Source: CAWJKP01 sp963843465 (GTDB lineage: Bacteria; Planctomycetota; Planctomycetia; Pirellulales; Thermoguttaceae). Taken from it: a stretch of DNA of 64,000 bases. The position numbers were made by a program, and so were the translations under genes. Positions 55,538-64,000 of this stretch are shown piece after piece (within the stretch, counting starts at the first letter, position 1; every line of letters starts with the position of its first letter). The notes beneath the pieces are model-generated. The model saw only the letters and a program-made list of their open reading frames with translations. It was not told the origin of the DNA and did not search any database. The stretch is from the NCBI GenBank assembly GCA_963843465.1, contig CAWJKP010000002.1:1488001-1552000 (forward strand). Reading direction: 5' to 3'.

Positions 55538-58500
55538 ATGAATCGCTGCCGCTATTGCCAGAGGGAGATTGCCGATTCGGCCAGCGTTTGCCCCTACCCG
55601 GACTGCGGGCGCTTGTTGGCCGTGCCGGGAGGCCTGGTGGGCAACATCCCGTCGGCTCCGCCACCGCCGGGCATGTGGGCGCCGCCGTCTGCCGGTCCGC
55701 TCGCGGGGGCGCCGTTGGCTCCGCCCGCGTCGAGCGGGACACAGGCGGACAAGCCGCCCGTGGCCCGGTGGAGAAAGCCGCCTGTGGCGACTGGGCAGGA
55801 ATACAGTTGCGATTGCCCCGCCACCGCCTCCGCGGTAGCACTCGGTACTCCGGCGTGGCCGCCGGGGCACTGGCCTGGCCTCCGGTTGCTGGTCAGCCAG
55901 TCGCCCAGCGGAGCGACGGGATTACTGAACCAAGCCGCCCGTGGCGCCCGGTGGAGAAAAGCCGCCTGTGGCGACTGGCCAGCAATACAGTTCGATTGCC
56001 CCGCCGCCGCCTCCGGGTACACTCGGTACTCCGGCGTGGCCGCCGGGGCTAACTGGCCTGGCGCCTCCGGCTGGTGGGCAGTCCGCGGGGGTGCCACTGG
56101 CTCCGCCAGTGCCGAGCGGAGCACGGGCGGAGAAGCCGCCCGTGGCGCCCGGCAGAGTGGGCGAACAGGTTTCGGCGGCCCCGCCGCCTCCGCCCGGACT
56201 GTCGCCGCCGCGGCGCCTGGGCTCGGGGGCGACTGCCGGGGCGGCGGTCGATCCTGCGCTGCAGCAGCGGCTCAACGGGCTGCAGAAGCAGGTTCGCGCC
56301 GGCCAGCGTCGCAGTTGGTGGTTGGCCTACGCCACGGCGGCCGCGTTGTTGGTAGGGCTGGCCTGCTGGGCCGGCTATCATCTCAGCGAGATCTACCGCT
56401 ACGCCGAGCTGGACCCCAAGCTCGAAATTGGGCGCGACCCGACCGACGCCGACCGGTTGTCGCTGGTCTACTGCCCGGTGAGCCGCGGGGAAGTCGGCTT
56501 CCGCCGCACGGACGTGGACCGGGAGACGGAGTTGTTGGATCGCGTGGGCTCGGCGATGACGGGCAAGAGCCAGACGTTCCAGTGGCGCGTGAGCGGGGTG
56601 AAGTCGGGCGACCCGATCCGCGTGACGTACCGTCAAGGACTGTCGTTGGTCACGCGGGAGTTGACCGTGCCCGACCGCCCGAGGAGCGCCGTCCGCGGCG
56701 ACGGCCTGTTGAGCGGCCAGATCGTCAACGCCTTGGATAAGAGTCCGGTGCCCGGGGCGAAGGTCTGCATCCCCGGCACGCAGTTGTCGGCGGTCACCGA
56801 TGCCCAAGGGCGGTTCCGGCTGGAGGGCGCGCCGACGGGCAGCGTGCCGATCGAGGTCTCGGCCGAGAAGTTCACCACGGAGAAATTCGAGCGGAAGCTG
56901 GAAGACCACCGGGAGACGGCGATCCGCGTGGTGCTCAGCCCGGGGATGAAGGCCGGCCAGATCCGCATCGTGCTCACCTGGGGCAAGGAGCCGGCAGACC
57001 TGGACGCGCACCTGGAAGGCCCGCTGCCCAACGGCAAACGGTTCCAGGTCGATTATCGCGACAAGGGCGACCTCTACAGCCAGCAGTTCGTGAAGCTGGA
57101 CACGGACTGCCAGACCGGCGAAGGGCCGGAAACGATCACCGTGCTGGGCGTGGTTCCCGGGACCTACAACTTCTTCGTCCACGATTTCACCAACCGCGAC
57201 AATCCCCACAGCAAGGCCCTGGCCGGCTCGGGCGCGGAAGTGAAGGTCTACCAGGGCGGGCAGAAGTACACCTTCCACGCGGGCCACGAGATGGTGGGCA
57301 ACATCTGGAACGTCTGCTCGATCAACGTCAACCCCACGGGGGCCTTCTTGAAGAAGGTCGACCAGTACGAGACCAAGGGGTCGAAGGAGATGGGCCTCTA
57401 CGCCAAGCGGACCCAGGCCAACCGCCTCGGCTGGATCGGCCAGCTCGGCGGCAGCCCGGCCAGCGAGACGTCGGTCTCCGAGGCCCTGGCCTGGCTGGCC
57501 CGGCACCAGGCGCCCGCGGGCCGCTGGTCGGACGAGTGCCTGAAACCCGGCTCCGCGGCCTTCTGCTGCGACGAGGCCGCTGCCTGCGGCGACCCGGGCG
57601 GGCATTTCGACATGGCCTATACGGGGCTCTCCGTGCTGGCCTTCCAGGCGGGCGGCAACTACAACTTCAACCACAACAAGTATTCCCTGCAGGTCCGCAA
57701 GGGGCTGGATTGGATCGTCGACCACCAGATGCACAACGGCATGCTCTCGACCGGCGGGACGCACCACGATTTCATGTACGAGCACGGCATCTCCGCCTTC
57801 GCCTTGGCCGAGGCCTGCGCCGTGGCCAGGGCCTCCGGCCAGCCGGTCGAGCCGCGGTACCTCGAAGCCGCCACCAAGGCGGTGGAGTATATCCAGAACC
57901 ACCAGTACCAAGACGGCGGCTGGCGATACTGGGAGAATCCCGGTCCCCGCGAGGCCGGCGACACGTCCGTCACCGGCTGGCAGGTGCTGGCGCTGAAGTC
58001 GGCACGGGAGGCGGCCATTCCGGTGGACAAGACTTGCGTGGAAAACGTGCGGCGCTACTTCATCCACCGGGAGCTGGGCGACCACGGCCGCACGGGCTAC
58101 ACACCGCCCCCGGCCTTCAACACCGAAGCCACGACCGGCATCGGCATGTTGGCCAGGCAGTTCCTCCTCGACGAGCCCGACGCGCCTCTGATCCACCAGG
58201 CGGCCGACTACCTGCCCGGCTATGCCGAGAAGAGCTGGGGCGACCTTCACCACCGCCAAGAGAGCGACTTCTACACCTGGTACAACTGCTCGCTGGGCAT
58301 GTTCCAGGCCGGCGGTGAACCCTGGGACCGCTGGAACCATGTGATCCGCGACGAGTTGATCCGCCTGCAGCGCCACGACGGCTGCGCGGGGAAGCTGGGA
58401 CCCGAAATGCAAGTGGGGAGAGCAAGGGGGGCGGATCCTTGCCACCGCCCTGGCGGCATTGACGTTGGAAGTCTATTACCGCTATGCGGGCCACCACGAG

Positions 58501-58725
58501 GATCGCGGCGCGGCGGCGCCGGTGGTGACGACGGTGGAGACCATCCCGCCAGCCAAGCCCTCGAAGCCGGTCGAGCTGAACGCCCCGGACAAGTCCGTCG
58601 AGCTGAACGCCCCGGACAAGTCCATCGAGGTCAAAGCCGCGGATAAATCGGTCGAGCTCAATGCGCCCGACGGCGCGGCCAAGCCCAAGAAGCAACCGAG
58701 TCCCATCGGGGAGAATCGCCCATGA
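55538..58725 (+). CDS. Zinc-ribbon, DUF2135 and squalene-cyclase-fold membrane protein (at least two frameshifts)
   Basis: About 1,060 residues from ATG 55538 (MNRCRYCQREIADSASVCPY, a four-Cys zinc ribbon). A Pro-rich linker made of two diverged tandem copies of about 190 bases (about 55740-56140) follows, and the frame changes there. Then one membrane helix (SWWLAYATAAALLVGLACW), a beta domain, a carboxypeptidase-regulatory-like domain (GQIVNALDKSPVPGAKVCIP), a DUF2135/YfaP-like beta domain (LTWGKEPADLDAHLEGPLP) and an alpha/alpha toroid of squalene-cyclase type (QDGGWRYWENPGPREAGDTS). A last frame change near 58393 (GGGG run) leads to a tail with VELNAPDKS repeats. No catalytic DxDD is seen, so it is probably a structural or alpha-2-macroglobulin-like fold. 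ATGA overlap with the kinase gene. Confidence 0.82.
55740..56140 (+). repeat. Two tandem copies of a ~190-base Pro-rich segment
   Basis: GAGAAAGCCGCCTGTGGCGA at about 55780 recurs as GAAAAGCCGCCTGTGGCGAC at about 55963. GGTACTCCGGCGTGGCCGCC recurs at about 55844 and 56030. The two copies differ by indels and by frame (KPPVATGQEYSC versus KPPVATGQQYSSIAPPPPPG). Confidence 0.75.
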
Positions 58726-60656
58726 GCGACCTTGTCGATCTGCTCCGGTCGCAGGAGGCGCGGATCCGCGAGGAGTTCAGCGAGCGGATCGGGCGGGCCG
58801 ACGCGGCCGATCTGGCGCAGACGACGGGGGACGATTGCGGCCCGATGCTGGAGGCGGTCACCGCCTATCTGGCTCAGGACGATGGGCAAGAGGCGGCGGT
58901 CCGCTGGGCCCGGCAGCTTTCCTCGCAGGCGCCCAAGGCAGGGCTTTCGCAGGGGTGGGTCTTGGCCGGCCTGAGCTGCTTTGCGCAGGCCGTGCGCCAT
59001 CAGGCCGTGCTGCAGTTGGACCACCAGGTGGTCCTCTTGGCCGCACTCCAGGATTTGGACGAAGCGGTCGACGCCCTGCGGCGGGCTTACCTGGCGACCC
59101 GCAACGGCGAGCCGGAGATCTCCCTGGAGCGCCAGGCCCTGGCCCAGGTGGCCGAAGAGAGCAGCGACTTCATCTGCCTGGCCACGCGTCACGGCAAGCC
59201 GTTTTACCTGAACCGGGCCGGCCGCCAGTTGGTCGGACTGGAGGAGAAGACCGAGCTTTCCTCGACCCTCCACGACTACCACTCCGACGCCTCTTGGGAG
59301 CGGCTGCGGGACGAGGCGGTGCCGGCCGTCAACCGCTGCGGCCGTTGGGAAGGGGAGTGCCAACTGCGGCACCGCAAGACGGGCGGGCTGGTCGAGGTCC
59401 GCACGACGATCCTCCTGGTCCGCGAGCCGGCCGCGGGAAAGCCCCGCAGCCTGGCCATCGTCCATCGCCTCGGCGGGAAACAGCGCGAGGAGACCCTGGC
59501 CGAGGCCCTGGCCGAATCCGAGGCCCGCAAGCACGCGATCCTCGAGTCGGCCCTGGATCCCATCATCACCATCAACCACGAGGGCGTGATCACCGAGTTC
59601 AACCGGGCGGCGGAAAGCGTCTTCGGCCGCCCCCGCAACACGGTCCTCGGCACGCGTCCCTCGGAAGTCCTTTTCCCGCCCGCGAGCATGGCCGGCCAGC
59701 AGGTCCGCATCGACCGCTACCTGGAAGCCGGCGAGGGCTCGATGCTCGGCAAGCGGACCGAGGTCACCGCGATCCGCGCCGGCGGCGAGACCTTCCCGGC
59801 CGAAATGGCCATGACGCTGAACTACGAGCACGGCAAGCCGCTGATGACCTTTTTCATCCGCGACATCGGCGACCGCAAGCGGGCGGAAGACGAGCAGGCG
59901 CGGTACGCCGCCGAGCTGGAGCGGTCCAACCACGAGCTGGAGCAGTTCGCTTATGTCGCTTCGCACGATCTCCAGGAGCCGCTGCGGAAGATCCGCACTT
60001 TCGGCGATCGCCTGGCCACAAGCTGCGCCGCGGCGCTGGACCCTACGGGACGCGAATGCGTGGAGCGGATGCAGACCGCCGCCGAGCGGATGCAGAGCCT
60101 GATCCAGGGCTTGCTGTCACTCTCCCGGGTGACGACCAAGGGGCAGGACTTCGTCCCCGTCGACCTGGCCGCCGTGGCCGCCGAGGTGGTCTCGGACCTC
60201 GAAGTGCAGATCCAGCAGGTGCAGGGCCGGGTGGAACTGGGCCGGATGCCGACCATCATGGCCGATCCCTTGCAGATTCGCCAACTCCTGCAGAACCTGA
60301 TCGGCAACGCCTTGAAGTTCCGGCGGGAAGACGAGCCGCCGGTGGTCCGCGTCCATGCCCGCTTCGTGGGCGGCCGCGAAAGCCGCCCCTCGCGCGGCTC
60401 GCCGGCCGACGAGCAGTGCCGGCTGGTGGTCGAGGACAACGGCGTGGGCTTTGAAGAGAAGTACGCCGAGCGGATCTTCGGAGTTTTCCAGCGACTGCAC
60501 ACCCGGGAGGCGTATCCCGGCACGGGAATCGGACTGGCCATTTGCAAGAAGATCGCCGAACGCCACGGCGGCTCGATCGCCGCGCGCAGCACGCCGAGCC
60601 AAGGCGCGGTCTTCACGGTCCTGCTGCCGGCCGTCCACCGCAAGCCGAAGAGTTGA
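58722..60656 (+). CDS. PAS-domain sensor histidine kinase
   Basis: The protein has 644 residues from ATG 58722, overlapping the previous stop (ATGA). An N-terminal helical region of about 150 residues precedes two PAS domains. The first is ISLERQALAQVAEESSDFICLA and the second is AILESALDPIITINHEGVITE with a PAC-like tail, FFIRDIGDRKRAED. The H-box is FAYVASHDLQEPLRKIRTFG (His about 415), of the phytochrome-like/HWE-unrelated class paired with Rcp1-type regulators. The N-box is QLLQNLIGNALKFR, and the G-boxes are VEDNGVGFEEKYAERIFGVF and GTGIGLAICKKIAERHGG. There are no membrane helices, so it is a cytosolic sensor. It phosphorylates one or both receivers encoded next. The reading frame is complete. 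Confidence 0.96.
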   Translation: MSDLVDLLRSQEARIREEFSERIGRADAADLAQTTGDDCGPMLEAVTAYLAQDDGQEAAVRWARQLSSQAPKAGLSQGWVLAGLSCFAQAVRHQAVLQLDHQVVLLAALQDLDEAVDALRRAYLATRNGEPEISLERQALAQVAEESSDFICLATRHGKPFYLNRAGRQLVGLEEKTELSSTLHDYHSDASWERLRDEAVPAVNRCGRWEGECQLRHRKTGGLVEVRTTILLVREPAAGKPRSLAIVHRLGGKQREETLAEALAESEARKHAILESALDPIITINHEGVITEFNRAAESVFGRPRNTVLGTRPSEVLFPPASMAGQQVRIDRYLEAGEGSMLGKRTEVTAIRAGGETFPAEMAMTLNYEHGKPLMTFFIRDIGDRKRAEDEQARYAAELERSNHELEQFAYVASHDLQEPLRKIRTFGDRLATSCAAALDPTGRECVERMQTAAERMQSLIQGLLSLSRVTTKGQDFVPVDLAAVAAEVVSDLEVQIQQVQGRVELGRMPTIMADPLQIRQLLQNLIGNALKFRREDEPPVVRVHARFVGGRESRPSRGSPADEQCRLVVEDNGVGFEEKYAERIFGVFQRLHTREAYPGTGIGLAICKKIAERHGGSIAARSTPSQGAVFTVLLPAVHRKPKS

Positions 60657-60659
60657 GCC

Positions 60660-61106
60660 ATGGACGCACTGCCCCGATCCTTCACGATCCTCATGGCCGA
60701 CGACGACGACGAGGACTGCCTGCTGGTCCGCGATGCGCTGACGCTGAACGTCATCCCGCACGACCTGCGGACGGTTGCCGACGGCGTGGAGCTGCTGGAC
60801 TATCTCGATCGCCGCGGGAAGTACGAAGACCGCCGCCAGTCGCCGCGGCCGGACCTGATCCTGTTGGATCTCAATATGCCCCGCAAGGACGGCCGCGAAG
60901 TGTTGGGGGAGCTGAAGGCCGACCGGCGATGGCGGCAGATCCCGGTGGTCGTGTTGACCACCTCGACCTCCGACGACGACGTCAGCTTCTCCTACCGCAC
61001 CGGCGCCAGCTCCTACATCGCCAAGCCCTCCACCTACCAGGCCTGGGTGGAGTTGGTCCGCACGCTCCACAAGTATTGGTTCGAGTTGGCCCAGCTACCC
61101 AGGTGA
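60660..61106 (+). CDS. Single-domain response regulator (Rcp1/CheY-like)
   Basis: The protein has 148 residues. Receiver domain only: the acidic pocket is LMADDDDEDCLLVRDAL, the phospho-acceptor Asp is in PDLILLDLNMPRKDG, and the conserved Thr (VVLTTSTSDDDV) and Lys (YIAKPS) are present. Insert DRRGKYEDRRQSPR and the C-terminal extension are typical of Rcp1-type regulators that pair with phytochrome-like kinases. It starts 3 bases after the kinase stop. It probably relays or quenches phosphate, as it has no output domain. Confidence 0.95.
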   Translation: MDALPRSFTILMADDDDEDCLLVRDALTLNVIPHDLRTVADGVELLDYLDRRGKYEDRRQSPRPDLILLDLNMPRKDGREVLGELKADRRWRQIPVVVLTTSTSDDDVSFSYRTGASSYIAKPSTYQAWVELVRTLHKYWFELAQLPR

Positions 61107-61109
61107 GCT

Positions 61110-62259
61110 ATGGAATACCGGCGCGTGAAGATCCTGCTGGTCGAGGACGATCCGGACAACGTCTGGATCCTGCGGAGCCTTTTGGACGAGCGCTGGGACG
61201 GGCCGCTGGAGCTGATCCACGTGGAGATGCTCTCCTCGGCCCTGGAGGCCTGCCGCCGCGGCGGATTCGACGTGCTGCTTCTGGACCTCTCCCTGCCGGA
61301 CAGCCAGGGGCTGGAGACGTTCCTCAAGTTGTCCGCCCAGGCGGGCGAGATCCCCATCGTGGTAATCACCGGGCTGGACGACGAGCGGACCGCGATCAAG
61401 GCGGTCCAGGCCGGCGCAGGACTATCTCATCAAGGGACAGGTCGACGACAACCTGCTGGTCCGCGCGCTCCGCTACGCCATCGAGCGGAGCGGCCGCGAC
61501 CGCGCCGAGCGGGAGCTGCGGGTGACGTTGGAGGAGTTTCGCATCGCCCAGGAGATCCAGCGGCGGCTCTTCCCGGCGGAGGCCCCGCACCTGGCAGGCT
61601 TTGACATCGGCGGGGCGGTCTACCCGGCCACCGCCACGGCCGGCGACTACTTCGACTACATCCCCCTCATGAACGGCTGCCTGGGGGTCGTCGTCGGCGA
61701 CGTGAGCAGCCACGGCATGGGGCCGGCCCTGGTGATGGCCGAGACCCGGGCCTGCCTGCGGACGCTGGCCCAGTCGCACGACGACCCCGGCGAAATGCTC
61801 ACCCGGGCCAACCGCCTCTTGGCCCGCGACACCGACGAGCTGCACTTCGTCACCCTGGCCCTGGCCCGGCTGGATCCCCAGACCCGGCAGATGACCTATG
61901 CCAGCGCCGGCCAGCGGGGTTACCTCTTCGACTGCGCCGGCAACGTGCGGGTCCTCGATGCGACCAGTGCCCCGCTGGGGATCGAAAAGGAGTTGGTCGT
62001 CCCCGTCGCCCCGGCGGTTAACCTGGAACCAGGTCAGTTGCTGGTCTTCTTCACCGACGGCGTGGTGGAGGCCGAGTCGCACGGCCGTGTCCGCTTCGGC
62101 GCCCACCGGGCCGTGCAGTTGATCCAGAGCGAGCGCCAGAAGCCGGCGGCCCAGATCGTCGCGGCGATCTACCAGGCGATTTGCGACTTTCGCGGCCATC
62201 GCGCCCAGTTGGACGATATCACGGCGGTAGTGGTCAAGGTGCTCGAACCCGTGGAATAA
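61110..62259 (+). CDS. Receiver-PP2C (RsbU/SpoIIE-type) serine phosphatase, one frameshift
   Basis: About 382 residues from ATG 61110. The N-terminal receiver domain (LVEDDPDNVWILRSLL, phospho-Asp in VLLLDLSLPDSQG, Thr in VVITGLDDERT) is joined by a coiled linker to a SpoIIE-type PP2C domain. The PP2C markers are TAGDYFDYIPL, GVVVGDVSSHGMGP, FFTDGVVEAES and LDDITAVVV. The frame breaks near 61417 (GGCGCAGGAC), where two bases appear lost relative to GAQDYLIKG. In the family such proteins dephosphorylate anti-sigma-factor antagonists. No anti-sigma or antagonist gene is in the window. Last gene of the operon; a GTAGGGTGGGAC palindrome follows. Confidence 0.9.
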
Positions 62260-62273
62260 TGACGACGAGACGG

Positions 62274-62313
62274 GTAGGGTGGGACAAGCTCGCGTAAGCG
62301 ATGCCGGCCCACC
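62274..62313. repeat. Palindrome GTAGGGTGGGACAAGCTCGC
   Basis: GTAGGGTGGGACAAGCTCGC pairs with GATGCCGGCCCACC. This is the only nearly intact forward copy of the family besides 37707. It lies 14 bases after the phosphatase stop. Confidence 0.87.
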
Positions 62314-62340
62314 AACTCCGTGTTCGAGGGAACCAAGCAG

Positions 62341-62378
62341 AGGAATCACGAAAGCCCGAAGAGAAGAAAACCCGAAAG
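62341..62378. repeat. AATCACGAAA-CCCGAA dispersed repeat
   Basis: GGAATCACGAAAGCCCGAAG then AGAAGAAAACCCGAAAGAG. Same family as 1954, 11040, 26462 and 27086. Confidence 0.65.
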
Positions 62379-62446
62379 AGGCGCGAGCGACCATGTTGGC
62401 GAACGTTTGCGGCGATTCTTTGGAAAAGGGGTTTGCGCTCAGCCCC

Positions 62447-62550
62447 GAAGGGGCGTAACATATCAGCCCAGGGCAAGCGCAGCGGCGCCGGCCGCGAAGC
62501 GCCGCCCTGGGTGCGGTCATTATCGAAGGCGAAGCCCTGAAAGGGCGACA
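62447..62550. repeat. ~105-base inverted repeat, left copy (GCCCTGAAAGGGCG family)
   Basis: CAGCCCCGAAGGGGCGTAAC, ATATCAGCCCAGGGCAAGCG, CGCCGCCCTGGGTGCGG and AAGCCCTGAAAGGGCG occur in order. They recur inverted at 63139-63245, so the gene at 62554 sits between them. Confidence 0.85.
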
Positions 62551-62553
62551 CAT

Positions 62554-63024
62554 ATGCACGACCTGGGCGAGCTAGTGCGCGAAGCGTTAGAATGCCGGCG
62601 TATGTCTCGGCATCGCTGCATTGTGAGCAACCAGGCAGCGGACGATCTTAGCCATTACGGAATCGACGCACTCGAAGCCATTGAAACCGGCGTGCTGTCG
62701 TTGGTAGCTCCAGCATGCGGTAGTGGACGTGCTCCCGCCGAATGCGGGTTCGCCGGAACGGTGCACGTCATGGTTAAGTACTTCCGTCTTCTCTACAAAC
62801 ACGAAATGATCGCGCGGGGTCGAGATTTCCTTGCTAAGCTGCCGCCGTTGGTTCTAGTGGACGGACTGCACGGGCTGTTCATCGTGGAGGGAAACTGCGC
62901 TGCAAGCAAATATCAGTTGACCGAACCATTACAGACATTCATTGAAGAAATAGCATTCGATTCGACTGCGGATCAACGGCTTCGTGACCTTATTTGCCGA
63001 AACTGCCGCCTGCGTACCTGCTAG
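62554..63024 (+). CDS. Hypothetical protein between inverted repeats
   Basis: 156 residues from ATG 62554 (MHDLGELVREALECRR); ATG 62602 is an alternative. No signal peptide and no membrane helix. It has a mixed alpha/beta pattern with Cys scattered (RHRCIVSNQAADDL, VDGLHGLFIVEGNCAASKYQ, LRDLICRNCRLRTC). Base composition is visibly lower in GC than its neighbours. No family recognised. Its position exactly between inverted copies of a 105-base palindromic repeat suggests a small mobile or recombined cassette. Confidence 0.62.
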   Translation: MHDLGELVREALECRRMSRHRCIVSNQAADDLSHYGIDALEAIETGVLSLVAPACGSGRAPAECGFAGTVHVMVKYFRLLYKHEMIARGRDFLAKLPPLVLVDGLHGLFIVEGNCAASKYQLTEPLQTFIEEIAFDSTADQRLRDLICRNCRLRTC

Positions 63025-63138
63025 CAGGCCGGGGCTGCAAGGCCGCCGCCCGGCCGGCGCTTGGTAATGTGACCTGGGCGACGGCGGTAGAATAGACGGT
63101 GGCTCGGAGTGTGATAGCGCTGGAGGCTGCGGCGGAAG

Positions 63139-63245
63139 TCCGTTTCGCCCTTTCAGGGCTGACGACGTTTATTCTACCCGCCACCCAGGGCGGCGCTGTG
63201 CTTGCCCTGGGCTGATATGTTGCCGCCCCTACGGGGCTCAGGGCG
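63139..63245. repeat. ~105-base inverted repeat, right copy
   Basis: CGCCCTTTCAGGGCTGACG, CCACCCAGGGCGGCGCTGTG, CTTGCCCTGGGCTGATATGT and GCCCCTACGGGGCTCAGGG. It is the inverse of 62447-62550, in the same order. Confidence 0.85.
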
Positions 63246-63287
63246 AGCCAGAACATGCGAGACAAATATCGAACGGGGAGTTTGAAA

Positions 63288-63851
63288 ATGAGGCTCGCGC
63301 GTATTTCGCAGGTTACATTAACTGCGGCCCTGCTGATCGGGGCGGTCGGCGGCGGACGGCTTATCGCTCAGAACAGCGCTTCCGATGCGGATCGCGAGAA
63401 AAAAGCGCGGATGATCCAGTCGATGCTGCGGGGCGATCAGACGTTGGATCTCCACCAGGCGCAGCTTACCCTGGCCAACAACGGACAGAGCCGGACGGTT
63501 GCCCTGGGTTACCCGATCTTCGTGCGCCTGGCGGGAAACCCGGCCAACGGTTACCAGTGGCGGTTGGACCACATCGAAGGCGAAGCGATCCGTCAGGACG
63601 GCAAGCCGGTCTACTATCCCCGCGAAGGGGACGCAGGCGTGGCGGGATCGTACGTCTTCAAGTTCATGGCGGTCAAGCAGGGCAAGTCGAAGATCCGGCT
63701 GGCCTATCAGCGGCCCGGCCAGAAGCGCGAGATCAACCATTTCACGGCGACCATTCTCGTGTCGACCAAGCCCGTGGGGACCAACCCCAAGACGACCGAG
63801 GTCCCCACCAAGGACTCGCCAAGCAAGTCTCGCCAGCCGGGCGGGACCTGA
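63288..63851 (+). CDS. Secreted chagasin-like (I42) cysteine-protease inhibitor
   Basis: The protein has 187 residues from ATG 63288 (MRLARISQVTLTAALLIGAV), with GGGGAG upstream. The signal peptide ends near GGRLIAQN. The body has the chagasin fold signatures in order: the NPxxGY loop as LAGNPANGYQWRLD, the Gly-rich loop as EGDAGVAGSYVFKFM, and the R-P loop as LAYQRPGQKR before ATILVSTK. Such proteins inhibit papain-family cysteine proteases. A Pro/Lys-rich tail ends it. It probably acts in the periplasm. The partner protease is not in this segment; the C39-like protein at 26518 has no visible signal peptide. Confidence 0.82.
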   Translation: MRLARISQVTLTAALLIGAVGGGRLIAQNSASDADREKKARMIQSMLRGDQTLDLHQAQLTLANNGQSRTVALGYPIFVRLAGNPANGYQWRLDHIEGEAIRQDGKPVYYPREGDAGVAGSYVFKFMAVKQGKSKIRLAYQRPGQKREINHFTATILVSTKPVGTNPKTTEVPTKDSPSKSRQPGGT

Positions 63852-63875
63852 CTCCTCCGCAAAGGGTGGCGTAAA

Positions 63876-64000
63876 ATGGACTGCCGAGAAGAGTTCGACG
63901 ATTCGTTCCTCGACCAGCAGCCCTTGAGTTCTCTGACCGAGCACAAGTTGGGCGAGACAGTCGCCTGGGTAGGAGGAGTGATTGCGATTGTGTGGCTGGG
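63876..64000 (+). CDS. Start of a gene cut by the window end (membrane protein)
   Basis: An ATG at 63876 opens a frame to the edge (41 codons). It reads MDCREEFDDSFLDQQPLSSL then TEHKLGETVAWVGGVIAIVW, an acidic head followed by the beginning of a membrane helix. No ribosome site is obvious. It overlaps no other real gene. Family not identifiable. Confidence 0.5.
   Translation, partial: MDCREEFDDSFLDQQPLSSLTEHKLGETVAWVGGVIAIVWL

Noticed and set aside
56049..58445. A 798-codon antisense frame opposite the cyclase-fold gene
   Set aside because: The sense strand carries recognisable domains. The antisense frame is only the reflection of high-GC codon use.

Overview
The window reads as a GC-rich chromosomal segment of a Planctomycetota bacterium, Pirellulales-like by inference. 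The support is the gene content: a zinc-ribbon Ser/Thr kinase fused to a formylglycine-generating-enzyme-type domain, two MoxR ATPases with a DUF58/von Willebrand A (VWA) operon, a PA14-PKD-TPR secreted protein, a squalene-cyclase-fold protein with DUF2135, a NatB-type permease fused to a CPBP protease, and dense families of extragenic palindromes. There is no rRNA, no CRISPR array and no tRNA that I could recognise. Nothing in the sequence identifies a species.

Layout. 1-0.9 kb: end of an unknown gene, a small membrane protein and palindromes. 0.9-6.6 kb (minus): bioB, leuD, leuC, a methyltransferase-like protein, a nitrilase-family hydrolase and a CoA-binding protein. 6.6-8.9 kb: a putative type II restriction-modification pair. 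9-11.6 kb: apgM, divergent from a UPF0173 metal-dependent hydrolase, then a Rieske protein. 12.1-16.1 kb: the kinase fusion and a uroporphyrinogen-decarboxylase-family protein. 16.3-22.2 kb (minus): an EmrA/EmrB-like efflux pair coupled to a large glucosidase-like glycoside hydrolase. 22.8-27.9 kb (minus): a natA / cysteine-peptidase-like / natB-CPBP / amidohydrolase operon. 28-31.7 kb: an isolated phage portal-like gene, its coupled lipoprotein and a decayed portal copy. 31.8-40.7 kb: a MoxR ATPase, a PA14-PKD-TPR protein, a glycerophosphodiester phosphodiesterase, secreted and membrane proteins, and an RHH regulator behind a tiny leader ORF. 40.8-47.4 kb (minus): moxR-DUF58-VWA-VWA. 47.9-51.6 kb: a Gly-Pro/Asp/His-rich secreted propeller-like protein and a small secreted protein. 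51.6-54.4 kb: a duplicated HEFAH metallopeptidase (one copy broken) around a PD-(D/E)XK-like nuclease. 54.5-62.3 kb (plus): a tight operon of a VWA protein, a cyclase-fold protein, a histidine kinase, a CheY-like regulator and a receiver-PP2C phosphatase. 62.3-64 kb: a small unknown gene between inverted repeats, a chagasin-like inhibitor and a truncated gene.

Two window-wide features matter for any reader. First, at least a dozen families of palindromic repeats are scattered between genes and also inside them, often translated in frame. One 93-96 nt family (core peptide KGDSPHLCEAPFGRAP) has four copies, all inside coding sequences. In three of them the insertion is 1 modulo 3 and moves the downstream frame. 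Several families begin with TAG and supply the stop codon of the gene they abut. Second, many long genes carry single-base frameshifts, mostly in G, C or A runs. Flanking codons are intact, so sequencing or assembly error is as likely as true decay. I annotate those genes over their full inferred length and give the break.

How genes work together: leuCD for leucine, bioB for biotin, apgM for glycolysis, and paired efflux, NatAB and MoxR/VWA operons for envelope work. The 54.5-62.3 kb operon looks like a sensor-to-phosphatase signalling unit attached to envelope proteins of unknown role.
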